Below are positions 57,261 to 64,000 of a stretch of 64,000 bases of DNA, one piece after another. This stretch comes from Acidithiobacillus sp. HP-2. Lineage in GTDB: Bacteria > Pseudomonadota > Gammaproteobacteria > Acidithiobacillales > Acidithiobacillaceae. A program made the position numbers and the translations under genes. Location: positions 62,001-126,000 of the forward strand of contig NZ_JACKZA010000002.1 in the NCBI RefSeq assembly GCF_015100155.1, read 5' to 3'. The notes under the pieces are model-generated. The model was not told the origin of the DNA. It made no database searches and saw nothing but the letters and a program-made list of their open reading frames with translations. Numbering within the stretch: the stretch's first letter is position 1; each line of letters starts with the position of its first letter.

Positions 57261-57503
57261 ATTTGTTATGAAAATATATAGCTTCCTGTTTGTGCAGTTT
57301 CGTGTTTTTTGTCCCCCTATGGTCCCCTTTTGCAAAACATTAGGCGGCCGCTGCGGATGATTCCTTAACCTGAAACGGAATCGGCGCACCCGAAGAAAAT
57401 TCCCTGCATCCGAAGATCTAGTGAAATTTAAGGGCCGATCTTGGACTGCGTCAAAGTCAATTTGAATCTACTATGTTTATTCATAGAGCATGGGAGCACG
57501 AGC

Positions 57504-57758
57504 ATGAATCAGACCAAAATTCAGAAGTGGGGGCACAGCATGGCTCTACGCATACCTGCCACGACCATACGGAGTTGGGGCGTCGGCGAGGGTCAAGCCG
57601 TCTCATTGAATATTGAAAACGGCGCACTGGTAGCACGACCAACACAAAAGCGTTACACCCTGGACGAATTGCTATCTCAATGTGACTTTACTCAGCCCAT
57701 AAGCGCCGAAGAGCGCGAGTGGATAGATGCGCCGTCAGCAGGAATCGAAGAAATTTGA
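57504..57758 (+). CDS. mazE: MazE/AbrB-type antitoxin
   Basis: 84 residues. N-terminal SpoVT-AbrB fold (KIQKWGHSMALRIPATTIRSWGV), followed by an acidic flexible tail (EEREWIDAPSAGIEEI) that would wrap the toxin. Should bind MazF and repress its own promoter. GGGAG precedes the ATG at 57504. Its stop and the start of the toxin gene share one base (TGATG). Confidence 0.87.
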   Translation: MNQTKIQKWGHSMALRIPATTIRSWGVGEGQAVSLNIENGALVARPTQKRYTLDELLSQCDFTQPISAEEREWIDAPSAGIEEI

Positions 57759-58096
57759 TGCGGTGGCCACGGCGAGGGGAGATTTGGCAGGCAAACCTCA
57801 GCCCGACATCAGTCCGTGAACAGCAAGGTCATCGTCCCGTGCTGATCGTATCGAGAGAAGCCTTCAATCGCTCTGGCCTGGTTTGGGTCTGCCCTATCAC
57901 TCAAGGTGGCAATCAAGCTCGATTCGCGGGCTTTGCAGTCTCTTTGATGGGGTCTGGAACTAAAACACAGGGAATAGTGATGAGTAACCAATCCCGCACC
58001 GTTGATCTTATGGCAAGGGACGGAAAATTTGTCGAGATGGTCCCAGAGTCCATAGTCAACGAAGTGATAACCAAGATACAGGCCATTTTGGAATGA
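57758..58096 (+). CDS. mazF: MazF/PemK-family endoribonuclease toxin
   Basis: 112 residues of the PemK/CcdB fold: RRGEIWQANLSPTSVREQQGHRPVLIVS (with the conserved Arg in GHRP), VWVCPITQGG, and GIVMSNQSRTVDLMARDGKFVE. MazF toxins cut mRNA at short sequences. The start at 57758 overlaps the antitoxin stop, so the pair is co-translated. Full length, apparently intact; probably retained because loss of the module would be harmful to the cell. Confidence 0.88.
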   Translation: MRWPRRGEIWQANLSPTSVREQQGHRPVLIVSREAFNRSGLVWVCPITQGGNQARFAGFAVSLMGSGTKTQGIVMSNQSRTVDLMARDGKFVEMVPESIVNEVITKIQAILE

Positions 58097-58655
58097 CAAA
58101 ATGAGTAGACTCACCGTACAACCCGCCGAAAAACGATGGAAAACGGATCAGTGACGCCAGCCACCGAAATGATTCACTCTCGTTTACTGAAGTAGCCGCA
58201 TATTCAGGAAAGGATTCCCCTATTTTGAATTGCGCGTATTCCACTTTTTCTCCTGTGACCATCATTCTCAACGTCATCATGAATTAGAGCAGTCGTGTAT
58301 CGTGCAGCCCCATTCTTCCCCATTTTTTCCAGTTCCCCCAAGGGATGCTCTGATGCCAGTGACGATGGGCTAAGCGGCGCAGGCCTTGGTGTTTGAGCCA
58401 TACCTGCCGTCTTAAGGTGCAACCCCGGTGTCCCGTATCAACATAACGGCCAGGTGCACACGACCTGGAGCAGGAGGCACCAGGCAGGTGTTTCCTGCAA
58501 TAACCGGCATAGCGATGCGCCTTAAAGCGCGTTTGAATGTGAACAAAAGCGAATGGACTATTGTGCGGTCCGCATTTTCTGTGTGCTCTCACAGCTATTT
58601 TCGCCATCCTTCTGCCCGCCATGCCATGTCGGGTATTTAACGGCCTGATTAATAA
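58097..58655. other. Element interior without a recognisable gene
   Basis: Open frames of 70-112 codons exist on both strands (for example 58428-58640 plus, 58284-58622 minus), but they overlap each other and none looks like a protein family I know. Probably decayed plasmid or phage sequence. Confidence 0.4.
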
Positions 58656-58802
58656 TCAGGATTGCAGGAATGCCTCACTCAATCACTCAACGCCGACCTT
58701 GAACGCTTACGCACCGCGCTGGTAGATAAAACCCGGCAGATTGAGCGCCTGCAGGCCTCGGCGCAGGAAATCGATAAGCTCGTATCAAAGGACACTCCAT
58801 GA
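58656..58802 (+). pseudogene. C-terminal fragment of a coiled-coil protein (KfrA-like)
   Basis: 48 codons with heptad character (LNADLERLRTALVDKTRQIE and RLQASAQEIDKL) and a stop that overlaps a following ATG in ATGA. The sequence resembles the end of plasmid KfrA-type coiled-coil DNA-binding proteins. There is no start or N-terminal domain; the frame is closed upstream at 58653-58655. The ATGA link to the next frame is a fossil of operon structure. Confidence 0.4.
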
Positions 58803-58897
58803 CCAGATTGAACCGCGTCACTCTCAAACAACATCACCGTGTGCAGTCATGGTTTGGATGCAAATGTCCGGGTAATATCATGTGCCGGGAGAGGGCT
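58799..58897 (+). pseudogene. 5' fragment of an unidentified gene, cut at the right element boundary
   Basis: Begins MTRLNRVTLKQHHRVQSWFG, translationally coupled to the preceding fragment, and then runs into the att repeat and out of the element (frame open to 59032). The junction at 58898 suggests that the gene lost its 3' part. In coupled arrangement with KfrA-like genes this could have been a recombinase, but nothing visible proves it. Confidence 0.3.
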
Positions 58898-58941
58898 GTA
58901 GGTCAGGGGTTCGAGTCCCTTCAGGCGCACCATAAAAATCA
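58898..58941 (+). repeat. attR-like repeat
   Basis: Second copy of the tRNA-Arg 3' end with flanking bases; see the copy at 57217-57260. Here no tRNA 5' part precedes it, so it is not a functional tRNA gene. It ends 2 bp from the pssA stop codon (58944-58946). Confidence 0.85.
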
Positions 58942-58943
58942 GC

Positions 58944-59696
58944 TCAAGACGAATGACTCCCACGGCGTCTGTTCATGCGCCGGCTGCGGATTTGCCAAAG
59001 GGTCAGCACCAAACCCACTGCTACGTATATAATCCCGGCAAAGAAGAGAACCAGAGGAGGATGCACGGCGATCAGGGCGACAACCAAAACGACAATAATA
59101 GCCAAAGCAAAAGGAACACGCCCGTGCAGGTCAAAGTCCTTGAAACTGCGAAAACGGACGTTACTGACCATCAGCAGCCCCAGAACATAGACCAATCCCA
59201 AGGCGATATATTCACTGATCTGAGTCAGCCAGGGATACCCCTCGCCAACGGCCACCCAGACCAGACTGGCCAGAACGGCTGCCGCAGTGGGGATTGGCAA
59301 GCCCTGAAAGTAGCGTTTTGAAGCACTGTGCACCTGGGTATTGAAACGCGCCAGACGCAAGGCCCCACAAGCCGTATAAACAAAAGCACCCAACCAGCCG
59401 AATTTGCCGAAATTCTGAAGCCCCCAAAGCAGCACCAGAATAGCTGGAGCCAATCCAAAGGCGATGACATCGGCCAGTGAATCATATTCTGCACCAAAAG
59501 CACTTTCCGTGTGGGTCATCCGGGCAACCCTGCCGTCAAGACCGTCCAGAATCATGGCAATGAATATGACGATTGCGGCGGTACGATAATGGCCATGAAT
59601 AGACGCAACAATGGAATAAAAACCGGCAAAAAGACTGGCTGTCGTAAACAAATTGGGGAGTACATAAACGCCCCGCCGGGGATACCGGGGATTCAT
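58944..59696 (-). CDS. pssA: CDP-diacylglycerol-serine O-phosphatidyltransferase
   Basis: 250 residues, polytopic. The CDP-alcohol phosphotransferase motif lies in LDGLDGRVARMTHTESAFG with D residues following in EYDSLADVIAFG (about 45-75). Makes phosphatidylserine, the substrate of Psd encoded just upstream. The ATG at 59696 overlaps the psd stop by 4 bp; a GTG at 59726 would add ten residues. The integrated element sits immediately beyond its 3' end. Confidence 0.9.
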   Translation of the reverse strand: MNPRYPRRGVYVLPNLFTTASLFAGFYSIVASIHGHYRTAAIVIFIAMILDGLDGRVARMTHTESAFGAEYDSLADVIAFGLAPAILVLLWGLQNFGKFGWLGAFVYTACGALRLARFNTQVHSASKRYFQGLPIPTAAAVLASLVWVAVGEGYPWLTQISEYIALGLVYVLGLLMVSNVRFRSFKDFDLHGRVPFALAIIVVLVVALIAVHPPLVLFFAGIIYVAVGLVLTLWQIRSRRMNRRRGSHSS

Positions 59697-60364
59697 GTTA
59701 TGGACCCAGGCAAAGTAGCCAGACACTGCGCGCCGGACCGCACCCTCTCACCAATCCGCACCTGAACTTCCGTATCCAGTGGTAAATAGGTATCTACCCG
59801 CGACCCGAAACGAATAAAACCAAAACGCTGACCGGTGGCCACGTCATGATCGTTATGGACATAGCAGACAATGCGCCGGGCCACCAGGCCCGCTACCTGC
59901 ACCACGGTGACATCATGCCCCCCGGGAGTTTTCACCCAAATCGCATTCCGTTCATTTTCCAGTGAGGCCTTGTCCAGGGCGGCATTAAAAAATCTGCCCG
60001 GGAAATACCAGACATTTTGTATACGTCCACTGACCGGCATGCGATTGACGTGTACATCAAACACATTCATAAAAATACTGATCTTAAGCGCTGGCCGCGA
60101 CAGGTAAGGATCATCGACCTGCTCAATGGCAATCACCCGACCATCCGCCGGACAAAGGACAGACCGGGAGGACAAATCCGGTAACGGCCGACGCGGGTCC
60201 CGAAAAAACTGCAGACTGAACAAAAACAACAGATAAAAAATAGCCGGGAGGAGCAACCACCAACCCGTCAAAAAAATCTGCAAGACAATGGCGATGATCA
60301 GAAAGGCGAGCAGAAAAGGCCAGCCTTCACGCGCCAGAACAGGATATGGATAGTCAGTTTTCAT
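59693..60364 (-). CDS. psd: Phosphatidylserine decarboxylase proenzyme (short type)
   Basis: 223 residues. N-terminal hydrophobic segments (FLLAFLIIAIVLQIFLTGWWLLLPAI by position 15-45) and the conserved NVFDVHVNRMPVSG. The self-cleavage site is the Gly-Ser of IRFGSRVDTYLP (about residue 185), giving the pyruvoyl-bearing small chain. Converts phosphatidylserine to phosphatidylethanolamine. Belongs to the compact Psd class paired with pssA. Confidence 0.9.
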   Translation of the reverse strand: MKTDYPYPVLAREGWPFLLAFLIIAIVLQIFLTGWWLLLPAIFYLLFLFSLQFFRDPRRPLPDLSSRSVLCPADGRVIAIEQVDDPYLSRPALKISIFMNVFDVHVNRMPVSGRIQNVWYFPGRFFNAALDKASLENERNAIWVKTPGGHDVTVVQVAGLVARRIVCYVHNDHDVATGQRFGFIRFGSRVDTYLPLDTEVQVRIGERVRSGAQCLATLPGSIT

Positions 60365-60465
60365 GGGCGGAGCGTATCAGGACCGGAGCCATGAGAAAAG
60401 GGCGAACACCCAAGGCAAAAGAATTGCCCAAGAGAATTCACCCTTTTTCAAAAGTGCAAACAAAT

Positions 60466-61518
<1,053 letters not shown>

Positions 61519-61527
61519 TCAGGAAAA

Positions 61528-62013
61528 TCAGATAGCCTTGGCCCCACGGCTGATGGCGCTGGCGCCACTGCGCACCACCTCAATGACCATACCCGGGTCC
61601 AGCGCATGAATAAAGGCATCCAATTTGTCACCAGGACCCGTGAGTTCAATGGTGTAAGAGCGATCGGTGACATCAATGATCCGCCCCCGGAAAATATCCG
61701 AAAGCCGCTTCACCTCTTCGCGATCAGGGCCGACAGCGTGAACCTTGATCAGCATCAGTTCGCGTTCAATGTGTGGTCCCTCACTGAGATCATGCACGCG
61801 AATCACTTCAACCAGCTTGTTCAACTGTTTGAGTACCTGCTCCATGATTTCTTCGGAACCGCTGGTGGCCACAGTCATGCGCGAGATGCTGGCATCATGG
61901 GTTGGCGCTACCGTCATGGCTTCAATGTTATAACCCCGCGCCGAAAATAAACCCGCCACCCGCGACAAGGCACCCGCTTCGTTTTCCAATAAAATAGAAA
62001 TGATATGGCGCAT
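61528..62013 (-). CDS. ilvH: Acetolactate synthase small (regulatory) subunit
   Basis: 161 residues: N-terminal ACT domain (HIISILLENEAGALSRVAGLFSARGYNIEAM) binding valine for feedback inhibition, and a C-terminal ACT-like domain (ELMLIKVHAVGPDREEVKRL). It stimulates the large subunit encoded 2 bp upstream. Confidence 0.95.
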   Translation of the reverse strand: MRHIISILLENEAGALSRVAGLFSARGYNIEAMTVAPTHDASISRMTVATSGSEEIMEQVLKQLNKLVEVIRVHDLSEGPHIERELMLIKVHAVGPDREEVKRLSDIFRGRIIDVTDRSYTIELTGPGDKLDAFIHALDPGMVIEVVRSGASAISRGAKAI

Positions 62014-62015
62014 GC

Positions 62016-63761
62016 TTACACCAGGATCATATCAGAAAGTCCCGCACCGACAGGCACCATGGGATAAACATTCTCCTTGGCATCCACGCGGAAATCCATG
62101 AATACCATACGATCCTTGAGACGTAAGGCTTCGCGGATGACTGGCTCGACGTCAGCGGGAGTATCCGCACGCAAACCAATATGCCCATAGGCTTCAGCCA
62201 GCTTCACGAAATTCGGCAAGGCATCCACATAGCTCATGGCATAACGATCTTCATAAAAGAACTCCTGCCACTGGCGGACCATACCGAGATAATGATTATT
62301 CAGGCAGGCCACCTTGAGGGGCAACTTGTATTGCTGACAGGTAGATAATTCCTGAATATTCATCTGGATACTGCCATCACCTGTAATACAGACCACCGTA
62401 GCATCCGGCTCAGCCACCTGCGCACCCATGGCTGCAGGCAAGCCAAAACCCATCGTCCCCAAACCACCACTGTTCACCCAGCGACGGGGTTTATCAAAAC
62501 CATAAAACTGGGCAGCCCACATCTGATGCTGTCCCACATCAGAAGTCACAATGGCATCTCCGCCAGTCAGTTCAAACAGTTTTTGTACCACAAACTGCGG
62601 CTTGATGATCTGATCATCCTGCTGGTAATGGAGACAATCGCGCTTGCGCCATTCCGCAATCTGCGCCCACCAGGCCTGCATGGCATGGGGGTCGTTCAGC
62701 GCATCCAATTCACCAAGCACCTGATTCATTTCTGTCAGGACCTGCTGGAGATCACCAACAATCGGCACATCCACCCGGACATTTTTGGAAATGGAGGAAG
62801 GATCCACATCCACATGCACAATTTTGGCATGCGGCGCGAACTTGGCGAGATTACCGGTAACCCGGTCATCAAAGCGTGCTCCCAGCGCCACCAGCACATC
62901 ACAATGCTGCACTGCCATGTTGGCTTCATAAGTGCCATGCATGCCCAACATCCCCACAAACTGGGGGTCAGAAGCGGGGTAAGCGCCCAGGCCCATCAGG
63001 GTATGGGTAATGGGCACATTCAGGCTCCGGACCAGCTTGCGGAGCTCTTCAGAAGCATTACCCAACACAATGCCACCACCGGTGTAAAACATTGGACGCT
63101 GGGCACTGGCAATCATCTGCATGGCCTTGCGCACCTGCCCCGGATGTCCCTTGATTGTCGGCTTGTAGGAACGCAAGGAAATCTTGTCAGGATAGTGGTA
63201 GGCACACTGATGACCGGTCACATCCTTGGGAATGTCCACCAGTACCGGGCCGGGTCTGCCGGTTGCCGCCAGATAAAAAGCGGTCTTCAGAGTGCTGGCC
63301 AGATCCTTGATGTCCTTGACGAGAAAATTATGCTTGGTGCAAGGTCGGGTAATCCCCACCGTATCCACTTCCTGAAAGGCATCATTGCCAATCAGCGCAA
63401 CGGGAACCTGTCCACTGATCACCACCAGAGGGACGGAGTCCATATAGGCCGTGGCGATGCCGGTAACAGCGTTGGTGGCACCCGGACCACTGGTCACCAG
63501 CGCCACACCCACCTTGCCGGTCACCCGGGAATAGGCATCGGCAGCATGCACAGCCGCCTGCTCATGACGTACCAGCACATGCTGCACGGCTTCCTGCTTA
63601 TCCAGGGCATCATAAATGTAGAGAACCGCACCGCCGGGATAACCAAAAACGAATTCCACACCTTCATCACGCAGGGCGCGCACTACAATCTCGGCACCGG
63701 TCAAGGTTTCGGATTCAGTTTTTGGGCTCAGGCGCTCATGGGTGGTGGTCGGGGACGTCAT
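62016..63761 (-). CDS. ilvI: Acetolactate synthase large (catalytic) subunit
   Basis: 581 residues, thiamine-diphosphate enzyme: catalytic Glu in VLVRHEQAAVHAADAYSR (about 65), FAD region (LMGLGAYPASDPQFVGMLGMHG), and the ThDP motif GDGSIQMNIQELSTCQQYKLPLK with N later. Condenses pyruvate with pyruvate or 2-oxobutyrate. GAGGAG precedes the ATG. No leader peptide or attenuator was seen in the 110 bp upstream. Confidence 0.95.
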   Translation of the reverse strand: MTSPTTTHERLSPKTESETLTGAEIVVRALRDEGVEFVFGYPGGAVLYIYDALDKQEAVQHVLVRHEQAAVHAADAYSRVTGKVGVALVTSGPGATNAVTGIATAYMDSVPLVVISGQVPVALIGNDAFQEVDTVGITRPCTKHNFLVKDIKDLASTLKTAFYLAATGRPGPVLVDIPKDVTGHQCAYHYPDKISLRSYKPTIKGHPGQVRKAMQMIASAQRPMFYTGGGIVLGNASEELRKLVRSLNVPITHTLMGLGAYPASDPQFVGMLGMHGTYEANMAVQHCDVLVALGARFDDRVTGNLAKFAPHAKIVHVDVDPSSISKNVRVDVPIVGDLQQVLTEMNQVLGELDALNDPHAMQAWWAQIAEWRKRDCLHYQQDDQIIKPQFVVQKLFELTGGDAIVTSDVGQHQMWAAQFYGFDKPRRWVNSGGLGTMGFGLPAAMGAQVAEPDATVVCITGDGSIQMNIQELSTCQQYKLPLKVACLNNHYLGMVRQWQEFFYEDRYAMSYVDALPNFVKLAEAYGHIGLRADTPADVEPVIREALRLKDRMVFMDFRVDAKENVYPMVPVGAGLSDMILV

Positions 63762-63871
63762 CGTCGTACTCCTCAGGGAATAAAGTATCAGCGCAAAAAA
63801 CTAGACAGTTTTCCCATGCAGGTCAAATAAAAATGCCTTGGCGTAGTTTGCCCGCCATCTATAGCCCGCCA

Positions 63872-64000
63872 TCAGTAATGCTTATGTAAGTTTTCCATGT
63901 AATCGCGGGCCTTGGCGACCAGGTTTTCCGGCAGGCCGCGCTTGGCGGCAATCACCAGTCCCAGCGAGCGTCCAGGCACACCAATTTCCAGCTCGTAGGT
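63872..64000 (-). CDS. 3' end of a MutS-family gene (MutS2-like), partial
   Basis: 42 codons and a stop, cut by the window edge. The reading TYELEIGVPGRSLGLVIAAK followed by RGLPENLVAKARDYM matches the conserved end of the MutS/MutS2 ATPase part (GVPGRS, then GLP and an Ala-rich helix). The protein ends only eleven residues later, so the Smr nuclease domain of typical MutS2 is absent. Too little is visible for a firm assignment. Confidence 0.5.
   Translation of the reverse strand, partial: TYELEIGVPGRSLGLVIAAKRGLPENLVAKARDYMENLHKHY

Larger units (their letters stand above)
57217..58941. mobile_element. Integrated element remnant at tRNA-Arg, carrying a MazEF module
   Basis: A 1.7-kb segment bounded by 44-bp direct repeats derived from tRNA-Arg. 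It holds a toxin-antitoxin pair (57504-58096), about 560 bp without a recognised gene, and two small gene fragments (58656-58802 and from 58799). No integrase remains, so it cannot move by itself. The right repeat ends 2 bp from the stop codon of pssA, so before insertion tRNA-Arg and pssA were close convergent neighbours. A stretch GTCCCCCTATGGTCCCC just right of the tRNA (57310-57327) resembles sequence often seen beside such integrations. Confidence 0.75.

Noticed and set aside
58898-58941. A second tRNA-Arg gene
   Set aside because: Only the 3' part of the tRNA is present; it is a direct-repeat copy left by integration.
62526-63830. 434-codon plus-strand open frame
   Set aside because: Antisense to ilvI; His- and Gln-rich shadow.

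Overview
This window reads as a chromosomal segment of an acidophilic sulfur/iron-oxidising proteobacterium, most likely an Acidithiobacillus. Reasons: an ArsR whose three C-terminal cysteines fall where those of the A. ferrooxidans-type ArsR do, beside arsB and arsRC in divergent orientation; abundant metal-efflux genes; a DoxX-like membrane protein; and housekeeping blocks (pyrG-kdsA-eno, uvrC-pgsA, ilvI-ilvH-ilvC-psd-pssA) of ordinary proteobacterial type. The genus is inferred, because no rRNA is present.

Layout. (1) 1-13009: a complete nitrate-assimilation cluster: nasS, a NarK-type transporter, an outer-membrane porin, then a tightly overlapping operon of NADH-nitrite reductase (large and small subunits), molybdenum nitrate reductase, a YbiB/TrpD2-like protein, siroheme genes (SUMT and a CbiX-like chelatase) and nasT. 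Three -24/-12 (sigma-54) promoter matches, NtrC-like sites upstream of two of them, and three leader terminators preceded by six-base-loop hairpins point to two layers of control: nitrogen status (NtrC/sigma-54) and nitrate (NasS/NasT antitermination). (2) 13153-15282: a drug/metabolite transporter with a histidine-rich tail, a Crp/Fnr regulator and a DUF2892 protein. (3) 15299-39094: a metal/envelope-stress region. Two outer-membrane-factor/fusion-protein/RND efflux operons, each with its own two-component system, flank a block of TonB-dependent receptor, YncE-like beta-propeller, b-type cytochrome and PepSY protein, an orphan winged-helix regulator, a multicopper oxidase and a duplicated DoxX-like membrane protein. 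A GTCATC motif repeated at 11-bp steps lies upstream of the receptor and of the second efflux operon. (4) 39056-42433: a double DUF202 membrane protein, an APC amino-acid permease, a very AT-rich stretch with a frameshifted gene remnant, and tRNA-Cys and tRNA-Gly. (5) 42455-51280: housekeeping genes pgsA, uvrC, a DUF971 gene, efp, ftsB, eno, kdsA, pyrG, and an alcohol dehydrogenase. (6) 51312-54790: a double cupin, arsB, arsR, arsC and a VOC protein, followed by a long nested palindrome. (7) 55034-64000: uvrB, tRNA-Arg, a 1.7-kb integrated remnant bounded by a 44-bp duplication of the tRNA 3' end and carrying a MazEF module, then pssA, psd, ilvC, ilvH, ilvI and the 3' end of a MutS-family gene.

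The genes of region 1 take nitrate across the outer membrane (porin, inferred) and inner membrane (MFS carrier), reduce it to nitrite and ammonium in the cytoplasm, and make the siroheme the nitrite reductase needs. NasT is the last gene of the operon it is predicted to antiterminate. Region 3 looks like a metal (probably copper) sensing, oxidation and efflux district; the substrate is inferred from the company of a Met-rich multicopper oxidase and a CusRS-like pair. No CRISPR array, rRNA, complete insertion sequence or prophage was seen.
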